Source: Alphaproteobacteria bacterium
GTDB taxonomy: Bacteria > Pseudomonadota > Alphaproteobacteria > Micropepsales > Micropepsaceae
NCBI GenBank assembly: GCA_028871795.1
Contig: JAGWMG010000004.1
Coordinates: 186,001-250,000 of the forward strand
DNA: 64,000 nucleotides
Direction: 5' to 3'
Shown: positions 37,942 to 46,982 of the stretch, piece by piece
How positions within the stretch are numbered: position 1 is the stretch's first letter
Layout: the number at the start of each line of letters is the position of its first letter
The notes under the pieces: generated by a model
What the model saw: the letters and a program-made list of their open reading frames with translations, nothing else
The model's database searches: none
What the model was told of the DNA's origin: nothing
Program-made: the position numbers and the translations under genes

Positions 37942-39470
37942 CAGGCGAAGGCTTTCGCGAATTCGTCCAGGATCGACTTCAGCTTGGCTTCGATTTCGGG
38001 CGTCAGCGTCCCACCCGTGCGGATGGCATCGAGTACGTCCGTGTATTTGCCGCGCATCAGTCGCAGGAGGTCGGCCTCGAAGCGGCCGACGTCGGCGACC
38101 GTGAGTTTGTCGAGGTAGCCTCGCATACCGGCGAATAGCGAACACACTTGTTCCTCGACGGGCATCGGAGAGAACTGCGGCTGCTTGAGCAGCTCGGTGA
38201 GACGCGCACCGCGATTGAGCAGGCGCTGCGTCGAGGCATCGAGGTCGGACCCGAACTGCGCGAAGGCGGCCATCTCGCGATATTGCGCCAGATCGAGCTT
38301 GATCGAACCGGCGACCTGCTTCATCGCCTTGACCTGAGCGCTCGATCCGACGCGGCTGACGGAAATGCCGACGTTCACCGCCGGGCGGATACCCTGATAG
38401 AACAGATCGGTCTCCAGGAATATCTGGCCGTCGGTGATCGAGATCACGTTGGTCGGAATGTAGGCGGAGACGTCGTTGGCCTGAGTTTCGATGACAGGCA
38501 GGGCCGTCAACGAACCGCTGCCGAAATCTGCGTTCAGCTTCGCGGCGCGCTCCAACAGCCGAGAATGCAGATAGAACACGTCGCCCGGATAGGCTTCGCG
38601 TCCCGGCGGGCGGCGCAGCAGCAGCGACATCTGGCGATAAGCTACAGCCTGTTTCGACAAATCGTCGTAGATGATCAGCGCATGCATACCGTTGTCGCGG
38701 AACCATTCGCCCATGGCGCAACCGCCGAACGGCGCCAGAAACTGCAACGGCGCCGGTTCGGAGGCGGTGGCGGCGACGACCGTCGTGTATTCCATCGCGC
38801 CGGCGTCTTCGAGCGTCTTGACGATCCGCGCCACGGTGGAGCGCTTCTGGCCGATGGAAACGTAGATGCAATAGAGCTTCTTCTCGTCGCCGCCGGCGTT
38901 GATGTTTTTCTGATTGATGATCGTGTCGACGATGATCGCCGTCTTGCCGGTCTGCCGGTCGCCGATGATCAGTTCGCGCTGGCCGCGACCGATGGGGATC
39001 AGGGCGTCGATGGCCTTGATGCCGGTCTGCATCGGCTCGTTCACCGAGCGCCGCGGAATGATGCCGGGCGCCTTGACGTCCACGCGGCGGCGTTCGGCGA
39101 CGTTGACGATCGGGCCCTTACCGTCGATCGGCACGCCGAGCGGATCGACGACGCGGCCGAGCAGCCCCTTGCCGACAGGAACGTCGACGATGGCACCCGT
39201 GCGTTTGACCGTTTCACCTTCCTTAATGGTGGTGTCGGAGCCGAAGATGACGACGCCGACATTGTCGTTCTCCAGATTCAGCGCCATGCCCTTGATGCCG
39301 CCGGGGAACTCGACCATCTCGCCGGCCTGAACATTGTCGAGACCATAGACGCGCGCGATCCCGTCGCCGACGCTCAGCACTTGGCCGACTTCGCTCACTT
39401 CCGCTTCGACGCCGAAATTCTGGATTTCGCGCTTGAGGATTGCGGAGATTTCGCCCGGTTGGATGTTCAT
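37941..39470 (-). CDS. atpA: ATP synthase F1 alpha subunit
   Basis: 509 aa non-catalytic nucleotide-binding subunit. Begins [17 protein letters not shown]-loop [26 protein letters not shown]; the Arg-finger region in [17 protein letters not shown] and [16 protein letters not shown]. The ATG at 39470 is used since homologues begin here. It starts 31 bases after the atpH stop. Confidence 0.97.
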   Translation of the reverse strand: MNIQPGEISAILKREIQNFGVEAEVSEVGQVLSVGDGIARVYGLDNVQAGEMVEFPGGIKGMALNLENDNVGVVIFGSDTTIKEGETVKRTGAIVDVPVGKGLLGRVVDPLGVPIDGKGPIVNVAERRRVDVKAPGIIPRRSVNEPMQTGIKAIDALIPIGRGQRELIIGDRQTGKTAIIVDTIINQKNINAGGDEKKLYCIYVSIGQKRSTVARIVKTLEDAGAMEYTTVVAATASEPAPLQFLAPFGGCAMGEWFRDNGMHALIIYDDLSKQAVAYRQMSLLLRRPPGREAYPGDVFYLHSRLLERAAKLNADFGSGSLTALPVIETQANDVSAYIPTNVISITDGQIFLETDLFYQGIRPAVNVGISVSRVGSSAQVKAMKQVAGSIKLDLAQYREMAAFAQFGSDLDASTQRLLNRGARLTELLKQPQFSPMPVEEQVCSLFAGMRGYLDKLTVADVGRFEADLLRLMRGKYTDVLDAIRTGGTLTPEIEAKLKSILDEFAKAFA

Positions 39471-39501
39471 GTCTCGTCCTTCAGATTTCCGATTTCCGGC
39501 A

Positions 39502-40056
39502 TCATGCGCCGCGCATAACGGCGCGGATGCCATTCAGCTTGGCCCGCAGCGAGGAATCGATCATGCGAGAGCCAACTTTCACGACTAGACCGCCGAGAAG
39601 CGTGGGATCGACACGCGCCGCAATCTGCGGATCGCGGCCGAACTTGGCTCTCAGAACACGCTTGAGTTCCGCCGTTTCGTCGAGACGCAGCGGGCGCGCA
39701 GAGGCGATTTCGGCATCGATCTCGCCGCGTTGGCGGGCGAGCAGGGCTTCGAAGTCGCGGATGGCGTCGAGTAGCAGATACAACCGGCGTTTGGCAGCAA
39801 GCAACAGCACGAAACGCGTGGTCAGCGGCGCTGCGCCCATCTTGTCGAGGATCGCGGCCATGCCTTTGGCCTGTTCGCTCCGGCTGAACACCGGAGCGCG
39901 CACGAAGCGGGCAAGGTCGGATGTCTGCGCGATCATCGCTTTGAGGGCGTTGAAATCGCGCTCCACCGAATCGAGGGCTCTCTCTTCAAGCGCCAGCTCG
40001 AAAACCGCCAGTGCGTATCGCCCCGCAATCCCGGACATGTGAGCTTCGTCTGCCAA
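39502..40056 (-). CDS. atpH: ATP synthase F1 delta subunit
   Basis: 184 aa stator subunit linking F1 to Fo. N-terminal helical bundle starting ISGRYA-like as [18 protein letters not shown]-terminal [20 protein letters not shown] and RAKLNGI. Start is ambiguous: TTG at 40056 (ADEAH after the initiator, CGGGGC upstream) gives the usual alphaproteobacterial length; ATG at 40038 gives 178 aa. First gene of the F1 operon; Fo genes are not in the window. The 201 bases to lepB hold the promoter; TTGCGC (40201-40196 on the minus strand) followed by GCTAAG is a weak candidate. Confidence 0.9.
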   Translation of the reverse strand: MADEAHMSGIAGRYALAVFELALEERALDSVERDFNALKAMIAQTSDLARFVRAPVFSRSEQAKGMAAILDKMGAAPLTTRFVLLLAAKRRLYLLLDAIRDFEALLARQRGEIDAEIASARPLRLDETAELKRVLRAKFGRDPQIAARVDPTLLGGLVVKVGSRMIDSSLRAKLNGIRAVMRGA

Positions 40057-40257
40057 GCGTGCCCCGTTTGCTGGAGACTGCCGCAAAGCGTCCGGCAGAC
40101 CCAGCATAACTATTTGATTCAGCGATGAAATACACCGATACGCGCGAATCCCGATCCGCGCGCGCGCTGGCCTTAGCATGGCCAAGGGAGAGGGCGCAAC
40201 ATTTCGGCGTCAGGCCAGGTGTCGCGGGCGCAACGGCGCCTGCGTTTTGGCGTCGTC

Positions 40258-41100
40258 CTAATGCACGCCGTTCAGCATCCGCGAGACCCGGAATTCCGTG
40301 ATCCACTCCCAGATTTCGTCCGCGTTGGTGAAGTCGACCGACGCGAGCACGACGAAGACACGGCCCACCAAGTTTCCCATCGGCACGTAACCGACGCCGC
40401 CCAGGGAAGGCGGCACGCGGCTGTCCGCAGAATCGTCGCGGTTATCGCCCATCATAAAAACGTAGCCGTTCGGCACGACGTAGACGGGCGTGTTGTTGAG
40501 CCAGCCGTCCCAGCTCTTCTTGTAGACCGGGTGCTCAATGCCGTTGGGCAGCGTCTCGATATATTTCGGCACCGTATCATACTCGCCGGCGGCCTCTTCG
40601 TGGGGACCGTTTTCATCGGGACCGTTTCCCGCCGCGCGCAGCGCCAGTTCCTTTCCGTTGATCCACAGCCGTCCTTCACGCATTTGCAGGCGGTCGCCCG
40701 GAAGACCGACAACGCGTTTGACGTAGGTCACGCTGGTATCGCTCGGCAGGCGGAACACGATGACATCGCCGACTTTGGGCATCCGGCCGAGGAAGCGGCC
40801 GGATGGTGTCGGCCCGTTCACGTAAGGGATGGAATAGCGGCTATAGCCATAATTGAATTTCGTCGCCAGGGTCAGATCCCCGATGGCAAGAGTGGGCTGC
40901 ATCGACCCCGACGGCACATAGAATGGCTGGGCGATCACAGTCGTTAGGGAGAGCACGATGACGATGGCCAGGACCGGCTCTTTCAGCCAATCGACCGTGG
41001 CACGCACCTTCTTGTGGGCGAAAAAGACCGCGAATGGCGCAACCGTCTTTTGGGCGAGATCGCGCGCCCGCGCCCGCCAGTCGGCCGGATTGGAATTCAT
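40258..41100 (-). CDS. lepB: Signal peptidase I
   Basis: 280 aa inner-membrane serine protease removing signal peptides. A single main transmembrane segment at about 40-60 precedes the catalytic Ser66 in FYVPSGSMQPTL; general-base Lys128 lies in YVKRVVGLPGDRL; GDNRDDSADSR is box E. The ATG at 41100 is preferred because AAGGGA stands 7 bases upstream; an ATG at 41124 lacks such a site. The rnc-era partners often seen with lepB are absent. Confidence 0.94.
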   Translation of the reverse strand: MNSNPADWRARARDLAQKTVAPFAVFFAHKKVRATVDWLKEPVLAIVIVLSLTTVIAQPFYVPSGSMQPTLAIGDLTLATKFNYGYSRYSIPYVNGPTPSGRFLGRMPKVGDVIVFRLPSDTSVTYVKRVVGLPGDRLQMREGRLWINGKELALRAAGNGPDENGPHEEAAGEYDTVPKYIETLPNGIEHPVYKKSWDGWLNNTPVYVVPNGYVFMMGDNRDDSADSRVPPSLGGVGYVPMGNLVGRVFVVLASVDFTNADEIWEWITEFRVSRMLNGVH

Positions 41101-41236
41101 AAATTGGTCCCTTTTCTTTTCCATATGGATTTCGTGGTTTTTCGTCCGGATTTCAAGTCTTCGCACGAACACGGCCACTCGGGGAAGACAACAGCATGTC
41201 CATTGCGTTACATAATCGACCGCCTAGGAGGTGCCC

Positions 41237-41776
41237 ATGAAAACCCTTATTGCCGGACTTGCTCTGCTTTGCGGCTTTGCCACGATGCCTGCGTATGCGG
41301 CGCTAGCGGTCGGCGCAGCCGCGCCCGACTTCTCCACCAAAGCCTCGCTCGGCGGCAAGGAGTTTGACTTTTCACTTGCTGATGCCCTCAAGAAGGGCCC
41401 GGTCGTGCTCTATTTCTACCCTGCGGCATTCACCAAGGGCTGCACGATCGAAGCGCACGAATTCGCCGATGCCACCGACAAGTTCGCCGCGCTCGGTGCC
41501 ACGGTGATCGGCGTCAGCCACGACGACATCGCCACACTCGACAAATTTTCGGTCAGCGAATGCCGCAGCAAATTCGCGGTGGCCGCCGACCCGAACGGCA
41601 CGGTAATCAAGTCGTACGATACGGTACTGGCGAAGAATCCCGCCTATGCCGACCGCACGTCATATGTCATCGCGCCGGATCATACTGTGCTGTTCACCTA
41701 CACGGACATGGACCCATACAAGCACGTGGATCTGACGATGGCCGCGGTCAAGAAGTGGAAAGCAGCGCACCCCTGA
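41237..41776 (+). CDS. Exported peroxiredoxin (BCP/AhpC-TSA fold)
   Basis: 179 aa. Signal peptide (1-22, cleavage near AYA) directs it to the periplasm. Peroxidatic Cys69 in YPAAFTKGCTIEA; Cys109 in FSVSECRSKF is a possible resolving residue. The spacing is that of a BCP-like thioredoxin fold. A perfect AGGAGGT ribosome site before the ATG at 41237 suggests strong translation. Reduces peroxides with an unknown thiol donor. Confidence 0.88.
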   Translation: MKTLIAGLALLCGFATMPAYAALAVGAAAPDFSTKASLGGKEFDFSLADALKKGPVVLYFYPAAFTKGCTIEAHEFADATDKFAALGATVIGVSHDDIATLDKFSVSECRSKFAVAADPNGTVIKSYDTVLAKNPAYADRTSYVIAPDHTVLFTYTDMDPYKHVDLTMAAVKKWKAAHP

Positions 41777-41863
41777 GCTGGCGCGCTTGACCGGAACCCC
41801 GCGGAGCTTAAAACGCCATATGACGTTCCTCCCCGGCCGTGAGCCAGGGGAAGCGGAGGAGTT

Positions 41864-42316
41864 ATGGCGAAGAAACTCACGCAACTCGGTCGCCGCGCCG
41901 CACTTCCAAAGTCGCCGGATGCCGCCAAACTGGAAGCGGTCACCAATCCACATGGGGATAGCGACTATGTCGTGCGCTTCACGGCGCCCGAGTTTACTTG
42001 TCTCTGCCCGGTAACGGGCCAGCCGGATTTCGCGCATTTCGTCATTGACTATTGCCCGGCGAAGTCCCTCGTCGAATCCAAATCGCTGAAGTTGTTCCTG
42101 TCGAGCTTCCGCAATCACACCGCTTTTCACGAGGATACGACGCTTCTCATCGCCAAGCGCATCGTGGCTGCGATCAAACCGAAATACCTGCGCGTCGCCG
42201 GCTACTGGTATCCGCGCGGCGGCATACCGATCGATGTGTTTTGGCAGATCGGAAAACTGCCCGCCGGCGTCTGGCTACCCGACATTGAGGTCGAGCCCTA
42301 TCGCGGGCGGGGGTGA
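41864..42316 (+). CDS. queF: NADPH-dependent 7-cyano-7-deazaguanine reductase
   Basis: 150 aa, the short (YkvM-type) QueF, a tunnelling-fold enzyme reducing preQ0 to preQ1. Catalytic Cys48 in [17 protein letters not shown] with Asp55; NADPH-site motif [15 protein letters not shown] (71-85) and substrate-binding His89-Glu90. GGAGGAG precedes the ATG. The last 19 bases overlap the convergent tag gene. queC and queE are 30 kb away. Confidence 0.95.
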   Translation: MAKKLTQLGRRAALPKSPDAAKLEAVTNPHGDSDYVVRFTAPEFTCLCPVTGQPDFAHFVIDYCPAKSLVESKSLKLFLSSFRNHTAFHEDTTLLIAKRIVAAIKPKYLRVAGYWYPRGGIPIDVFWQIGKLPAGVWLPDIEVEPYRGRG

Positions 42317-42897
42317 GCCGCCAACTTCTCGCATTCCGCATGCCGATGACAAGCCACAACATGATCGTTGACCATGCCGACAGCCTGCGCGAAGGCGTAG
42401 ACGATCACCGGCCCGCAGAAAGTGAAGCCGTGCTGTTTCAGCTCCTTCGCCAGCGCTTCACTCATCGGCGTTTCCGCCGGAACTTGCTTGGTCGTCTTGT
42501 AGCGATTGATGCGCGGCCGCCCGTCCACATGCTTCCAGATCAGATGCGAAAATCCGCCCGGGTCCTTTTCCTGAATGTCCAGCCAAAGCTGCGCGCCCTT
42601 GATCGCCGCCTTGATCTTCCCGTTCGAGCGGATGATGCCTTCATTCTTCATCAGTCTTGCGAAGTCGCGCTTGCCGTAACGCGCGATTTTTTCGGGGTTG
42701 AAGCCGTTGAAGGCGCGGCGGAAATTCTCCCGCTTGCGCAGGATGGTGATCCACGAAAGGCCCGCCTGGAAGCCGTCGAGCACGAGCTTTTCATAAAGCG
42801 CCCGGTCGTCATATTCCGGAACGCCCCATTCGAGATCGTGGTAAGCCACGTAAAGCGGGTCTTCGCCCGGCCAGGGACAGCGAAGCTTGTCGCTCAC
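42298..42897 (-). CDS. tag: DNA-3-methyladenine glycosylase I
   Basis: 199 aa base-excision enzyme removing 3-methyladenine. HhH-related Tag fold: [46 protein letters not shown] near the end and [12 protein letters not shown] supplying zinc-site His/Cys residues along with the N-terminal Cys. GTG start at 42897 overlaps the VOC gene stop (GTGA), so they form a coupled pair. Confidence 0.93.
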   Translation of the reverse strand: MSDKLRCPWPGEDPLYVAYHDLEWGVPEYDDRALYEKLVLDGFQAGLSWITILRKRENFRRAFNGFNPEKIARYGKRDFARLMKNEGIIRSNGKIKAAIKGAQLWLDIQEKDPGGFSHLIWKHVDGRPRINRYKTTKQVPAETPMSEALAKELKQHGFTFCGPVIVYAFAQAVGMVNDHVVACHRHAECEKLAAHPRPR

Positions 42898-43376
42898 CTC
42901 TTTGCCTTGTGCCTCTTCTTCGCCCTCGGCGCAGTTTTCCTGACGGTTTTCTTCGCGCGCTTGACTTTGGGCTTCATTTTTTTCTTGGCCTTTGCCCGCG
43001 ACGTCGTCATCAGCGTGGCTTCCAGCTTGTTGCCGTCGAGATCGAGGACGAACGCGCCGTAATAGTCCGCGCTGTAGAGCGGGCGCGGGCCGGGTTCGCC
43101 GCCGTCCGCGCCGCCATTCGCGATCGCTTCGGCATGGAAGCGGTGCACCGCGTCCTTGCTGCGGGCGATGAAGCTGATGTGGACGCCGTTGCCGGTGGCT
43201 GCCGGCTGTTGGTTGTGCGGCAACTGCACCCAGAACGAAGGATGCTGGTCGCCGTAGCCGATGGCATAGGGCAAAAACTCCATGACGCGCTTGTAGCCGA
43301 GCGCGGCCAGCACGGCGTCGTAGAATTTCGCGGCGCGCTCGACATCGCGCACCCCTACGGACACATGATGCAACAT
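42894..43376 (-). CDS. VOC (glyoxalase-like) protein with a Lys/Arg-rich tail
   Basis: 160 aa. Residues 1-122 form a VOC fold: LHHVSVGVRDVERAAKFYDA, HPSFWVQLPHNQ, HISFIARSKDAV and YYGAFVLDLDGNKLEA, with His and Glu in metal positions. The remaining ~38 residues are almost wholly Lys, Arg and Ala (KAKKKMKPKVKRAKK and [11 protein letters not shown]), like histone-H1 tails, which suggests nucleic-acid or membrane-surface binding. It is coupled to the DNA repair gene tag. The enzymatic substrate is unknown. Confidence 0.85.
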   Translation of the reverse strand: MLHHVSVGVRDVERAAKFYDAVLAALGYKRVMEFLPYAIGYGDQHPSFWVQLPHNQQPAATGNGVHISFIARSKDAVHRFHAEAIANGGADGGEPGPRPLYSADYYGAFVLDLDGNKLEATLMTTSRAKAKKKMKPKVKRAKKTVRKTAPRAKKRHKAKR

Positions 43377-43428
43377 ATCTTCACTCCTCCCGATGCCATC
43401 CGAGACTTTGAACCGTGCGCGACCGCCG

Positions 43429-44223
43429 TCAAGGGGAATGCCACGACGGTTTCGAAACTTTCACCTCGCGGCCCTCGACCTCGAACGGCGCCTTCGCCAA
43501 GCGGTCCAGCCTGATCGTTGCAAAGCCGCGCGAACCATAAACCGAGGCGACCGTCCCGATTTCTTGAGCGTCTGCTGTCACCGGCTTGCCCGGAGCGAGG
43601 GGGGTTGCGTCACTTGTGGTCAAAGGAAGCAATCGTTTGCGCGCGGTGCCGCGATGTTTCATGCGGGCGGTAAGCTCCTGTCCGACATAACAACCTTTGT
43701 CGAACGACACGCCGTGCAATTCGTCGAGCCCCGCGTCCAGGGCGAACATCTTGTCGGAACCGAAATCGCAGCCTTCGGGCACGCCGATTCCGAGCCTGAA
43801 GGCCTGGTAGGTCTCGGCACCGCTTTGCGCCGCGACGGTATCTTCGGTAGCGATGGCGCGCATACCCAACGCCGGCAAACGCGGATCGGCAAACCCGTCC
43901 GGCAGGCTCTCGCCGTCGAGCGCCGCAAACACGCCAAGATCGTCCCGCGCCTTGATTTCGACCTTGGCCCGCAGCTTGTACAGCGACAGGCGCGTCATCA
44001 AAGCCTCGCGTGCCTCGCGCCGACAGTCGAGCAGCAGTGTCCCGTCGCTTTCGCTTACCAGGAAGTCGAACAGGATCTTGCCCTGGGGAGTCAGCAGCGC
44101 CGCATAGAGCGCTCGGCCAGGCGCCACTTTTTCCACGTCATTGGTGATGAGCCCCTGAAGGAATGCGCGCGCTTCCGGTCCGGAAACGGCGATCACGGCG
44201 CGGTCGGTCAATGCGAGCACCAT
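43429..44223 (-). CDS. YgfZ/GcvT-like folate-binding protein
   Basis: 264 aa. The YgfZ signature KGCYVGQE is present (in SFDKGCYVGQELTARMKH), with GcvT-like N-terminal features (ALTDRAVIAVSGPEARAFLQ, GLITNDVEKV, YAALLTPQGKILFD). YgfZ/IBA57 proteins use folate to help assemble or repair certain iron-sulfur enzymes. The gene is divergent from the dihydroorotase, with 65 bases between starts. Confidence 0.9.
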   Translation of the reverse strand: MVLALTDRAVIAVSGPEARAFLQGLITNDVEKVAPGRALYAALLTPQGKILFDFLVSESDGTLLLDCRREAREALMTRLSLYKLRAKVEIKARDDLGVFAALDGESLPDGFADPRLPALGMRAIATEDTVAAQSGAETYQAFRLGIGVPEGCDFGSDKMFALDAGLDELHGVSFDKGCYVGQELTARMKHRGTARKRLLPLTTSDATPLAPGKPVTADAQEIGTVASVYGSRGFATIRLDRLAKAPFEVEGREVKVSKPSWHSP

Positions 44224-44288
44224 GAGTGAGGAAGTAATCTTCCTTTACGCCGTTGCCAAGGCGGACGGTGCGGCCTACTCCTTGTCGC

Positions 44289-45626
44289 ATGACGGAATCC
44301 TTTGATCTCTTGATCCGGGGCGGGGTGTGCGTGACCCCGAACGGCATCGCGCCCGCCGACATCGGGGTAAGAGGCGGCAGGATCGCGGCTGTCGGCGCTC
44401 TGGGTTTGGCGAAAGCGGCGGAGTTTTTTGACGCCAACGGGCTTCATGTCCTTCCCGGTGTTATGGATACACAGGTTCATTTCCGCGAACCCGGCAACGA
44501 ACACAAGGAAGACCTGGAGAGCGGCAGCCGCGCGGCCGTGCTGGGCGGCGTCACCGGCGTCTTCGAGATGCCCAACACCGATCCGCCGACCACGACGCGC
44601 GCCACACTTACAGACAAGCTCGCGCGCGCCTCGGGACGGATGCATTGCGACTACGCCTTCTACGTCGGCGCCACGCCGGCAAACGTCGGTGCTCTGGCGG
44701 CGCTGGAGCGTATGCCCGGCGTCTGCGGGGTGAAGGCGTTTCTCGGTTCTTCCACCGGCACTCTTCTGCTCGATCGCGAGGAAGCGGTCCTGGCGGCGCT
44801 CAAGGGCGGCACGCGGCGCATGGCCGTGCATTCCGAAGACGAATCGCGGCTCAGGGAGCGCAAGCGTCTGGCGGCCAAAGGCGACGTACGGTCGCATCCG
44901 ATTTGGCGCGATGCGGAAACGGCGCGAGCCTCCACGGAACGAGTCCTGCGCTTGGCGCGCGAGGCGGGCCGACGCCTGCATGTGTTGCACGTGACGACGG
45001 CCGACGAGTTGCCACTGCTCGCCGCGGCCCGCGACCTCGCCACAGTCGAGACCACGCCGCAGCATCTGACGCTGGCGGCCCCCGAATGCTATGAGCGGCT
45101 GGGGACCTGCGCCCAGATGAATCCGCCAATCCGCGAGGTGCATCACCGCGAGGCGTTGTGGGCGGCGGTGCGCGACGGCCTGATCGATGTTATCGGCTCC
45201 GATCATGCTCCGCACACCCGCCCGGAAAAGGACAGGACGTACCCCGACACGCCGTCCGGGATGCCGGGCGTGCAAACTTTGGTGACGCTCCTGCTCGATC
45301 ACGTGAATGCGGGGCGGCTGTCGCTGGAGCGTTTCGTCGATCTCACCAGCGCCGGCGCGGCGCGTATCTTCGGCATCGCGGGGAAGGGCCGTATCGCGCG
45401 CGGCTACGATGCGGATTTCACGGTCGTGGACCTGAAGGCAAGAAAAAAGATTGAAAATTCCTGGATCGCGTCCAAATGCGGCTGGACTCCGTTCGACGGA
45501 ATGCAAACCACAGGCTGGGCGCTCGCCACGATCATCCGCGGGCGGATCGTCATGCGCGATCGGGCGCTTGTGGCCCAAGGGCAAGGGGAACCGATCAAGT
45601 TTGTGGAAACGTTCAAGGGCGAATAG
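44289..45626 (+). CDS. pyrC: Dihydroorotase, class I
   Basis: 445 aa amidohydrolase of pyrimidine synthesis. GVMDTQVHFREPGNEHKEDL, GGVTGVFEMPNTDPPTT, GVKAFLGSSTGTLL, HVLHVTTADELPLL and VIGSDHAPHTRPEKD are class I signatures. The first His of the usual HxH metal pair is Gln here (QVH), as in a distinct alphaproteobacterial subgroup, so metal binding may be reduced or altered. C-terminal WTPFDGMQTTGWALATIIRG is typical. ATG at 44289. An open antisense frame across the gene is a composition artefact. Confidence 0.92.
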   Translation: MTESFDLLIRGGVCVTPNGIAPADIGVRGGRIAAVGALGLAKAAEFFDANGLHVLPGVMDTQVHFREPGNEHKEDLESGSRAAVLGGVTGVFEMPNTDPPTTTRATLTDKLARASGRMHCDYAFYVGATPANVGALAALERMPGVCGVKAFLGSSTGTLLLDREEAVLAALKGGTRRMAVHSEDESRLRERKRLAAKGDVRSHPIWRDAETARASTERVLRLAREAGRRLHVLHVTTADELPLLAAARDLATVETTPQHLTLAAPECYERLGTCAQMNPPIREVHHREALWAAVRDGLIDVIGSDHAPHTRPEKDRTYPDTPSGMPGVQTLVTLLLDHVNAGRLSLERFVDLTSAGAARIFGIAGKGRIARGYDADFTVVDLKARKKIENSWIASKCGWTPFDGMQTTGWALATIIRGRIVMRDRALVAQGQGEPIKFVETFKGE

Positions 45627-45673
45627 CAAATGGCGAATAGAAGCGCTTCCCTATTCTCTCCTCGTTATTCGCC
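45618..45673. repeat. Short GGCGAATAG repeats, direct and inverted
   Basis: GGCGAATAG occurs at 45618-45626 (ending at the pyrC stop) and again at 45632-45640; the inverted form TATTCGCC is at 45666-45673. GGCGAATA/TATTCGCC could fold into a hairpin with a 26-base loop between convergent pyrC and usg. Confidence 0.45.
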
Positions 45674-45676
45674 GCT

Positions 45677-45940
45677 TCAATTGAGTGTGAACTCTCCTGC
45701 GGCCAGCTTCAGTTCGACATCGGAAATCAGCCCTCGCGCGGCGACGCGGACCGAATGCAGCCTGCCTTCGATGTGTGTCTCCCAGAAGCGGAGGAATCCG
45801 TTCAGCACCGGGAATTTCGGGGCAAGATCGAACTCCTGCCAGATGAAGCTCTGCAGGACAGCCGGATGGTCCGGCATGTGGTAAAGAATTTCCGCCGTGG
45901 TCAGGCGGTAGCCCCGCAACGCCAATTCAAAATGTCGCAT
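45677..45940 (-). CDS. usg: Usg family protein
   Basis: 87 aa. Matches the small Usg family known from alphaproteobacterial tryptophan-operon neighbourhoods: ALRGYRLTTAEILYHMPDHP, SFIWQEFDLAPKFPVLNGFL, and FWETHIEGRLHSVRVA. Function unknown; no trp gene is nearby. Convergent with pyrC. The 173 bases between its start and the 18-codon leader ORF upstream of lysE hold a divergent promoter region; nothing else is evident there. Confidence 0.85.
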   Translation of the reverse strand: MRHFELALRGYRLTTAEILYHMPDHPAVLQSFIWQEFDLAPKFPVLNGFLRFWETHIEGRLHSVRVAARGLISDVELKLAAGEFTLN

Positions 45941-46113
45941 GACACCCCACTTTCCCCGCCTTCGAACCTTTCTATCCTAGCGCGGGTCTTGTTAGCGAAA
46001 GCTTGCACTCAGGCGGGGTTGCGTGTCGAGTTCGGTTTTGCAAGATGATGCGGATTCGGGTGCCTTAACGTCCGCCTAGCTCCAAGCAGCATTAAGAAGA
46101 GGGAAGTGCCAGG

Positions 46114-46170
46114 ATGAAGAACCGCTTAGGAAGTTCGTATGCAGCCGTCTTCGAGACCGCTGCCGGATGA
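46114..46170 (+). CDS. 18-codon leader ORF coupled to the LysE-type gene
   Basis: Starts ATG at 46114 after an AGAGGGAAG ribosome site and encodes MKNRLGSSYAAVFETAAG. Its TGA overlaps the ATG of the LysE-type gene (ATGA at 46167-46170). The exporter gene itself has no good ribosome site, so translation of the leader probably delivers ribosomes to it. No run of a single amino acid suggests classical attenuation. Confidence 0.5.
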   Translation: MKNRLGSSYAAVFETAAG

Positions 46171-46829
46171 ATTACATTGTTCTCATCGTTGCGGGCGTGC
46201 TGATCGGTTTTTTCGCCGCGTTGCCGATCGGAGCGGTCAATTTGATTTGCATACGCCGCACGCTGCAGCGCGGCTCCGGGTACGGTTTCGTATCCGGATT
46301 GGGCGCCGCGCTCGGCGACGGTCTGTTCGCTGCCGTTACCGGGTTCGGTTTCACGGCAATAGGGCAGCTGATCGTCGGCTTTTCAATCCCGTTGCAGCTC
46401 ATCGGCGGTTTGATGCTGTTGTCCTTCGGCATTCGTACCTTCTACACGCCGCCGCCGCCGCGTTTCGACGAAAGACTGACGGCGGCGAACGAGAACGGCA
46501 CCTCTACTCACATACGCGCCATGGTCTCCACTTTCGTACTCACGATTTCCAATCCGCTGACTCTGTTCGGCTTTACAGGGTTGTTCGCCGGATACCTGGG
46601 CGCACTCGCCGGCGATAAACCGAGTTTCTTTGCCGTCGCCATGATCGTTCTGGGCGTGTTCGGCGGTTCGACGCTTTGGTGGCTGACGCTGACCACAGGT
46701 GTCGGTCTTTTGCATGCACGCATCAACGACCGCACCATACGGCTCATCAACGAAATATCCGGCGCCATGATCGCGCTCTTCGGGGTGGCGGTCCTCGGTC
46801 ACCTTGCACTGCATCTTCTGGGGCGGTAG
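46167..46829 (+). CDS. LysE/RhtB family amino-acid exporter
   Basis: 220 aa, six hydrophobic helices. GFFAALPIGAVNLICIRRTL matches the LysE-family N-terminal motif (G-x-x-x-P-I-G-A-x-N), FVSGLGAALGDGLFAAV the second helix, and TISNPLTLFGFTGLFA the second conserved block. Exports amino acids or related metabolites; the substrate cannot be predicted. Translation is likely coupled to the 18-codon ORF upstream. A GGGGCG/CGCCCC hairpin overlaps the stop. Confidence 0.85.
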   Translation: MNYIVLIVAGVLIGFFAALPIGAVNLICIRRTLQRGSGYGFVSGLGAALGDGLFAAVTGFGFTAIGQLIVGFSIPLQLIGGLMLLSFGIRTFYTPPPPRFDERLTAANENGTSTHIRAMVSTFVLTISNPLTLFGFTGLFAGYLGALAGDKPSFFAVAMIVLGVFGGSTLWWLTLTTGVGLLHARINDRTIRLINEISGAMIALFGVAVLGHLALHLLGR

Positions 46830-46836
46830 ACGCCCC
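46820..46836 (+). terminator. Weak hairpin at end of LysE-type gene
   Basis: GGGGCG (46820-46825) and CGCCCC (46831-46836) with a GTAGA loop spanning the stop codon. No T run follows, so it may be a weak or Rho-assisted terminator. Confidence 0.3.
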
Positions 46837-46982
46837 TCGATCTACCAGTGCGTGTGCCAAGCAGTACATCGCGCACAACGTGTGGTGGTGGTACTGCAAC
46901 CCTAACCAACTCCGACGGCGCGCCTCCCAATTTCCAGCCGGTTGTGACATCCTTTTCGAAAGGGTGGGGTAAGGTTCCGCGT

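Noticed and set aside
38148-39518. 456-codon plus-strand open frame across atpA
   Set aside because: Shadow of atpA on the other strand; composition is typical of an antisense GC-rich frame.
40258-41100. lepB as part of an lepB-rnc-era operon
   Set aside because: Neither rnc nor era is adjacent; the flanks are atpH and a peroxiredoxin.
41777-41863. preQ1 riboswitch before queF
   Set aside because: The 87-base leader lacks a convincing preQ1-I stem-loop with an A-rich tail; only a normal GGAGGAG site is visible.
44208-45629. 473-codon open frame antisense to dihydroorotase
   Set aside because: Antisense of a well-supported gene in GC-rich DNA; its translation is low-complexity Arg/His/Gln-rich with no domain.
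46880-46900. Run of three Trp codons (VWWWYCN) suggesting a trp-type leader peptide
   Set aside because: No plausible start codon with a ribosome site in that frame, no attenuator hairpins follow, and the downstream gene is not a tryptophan gene.
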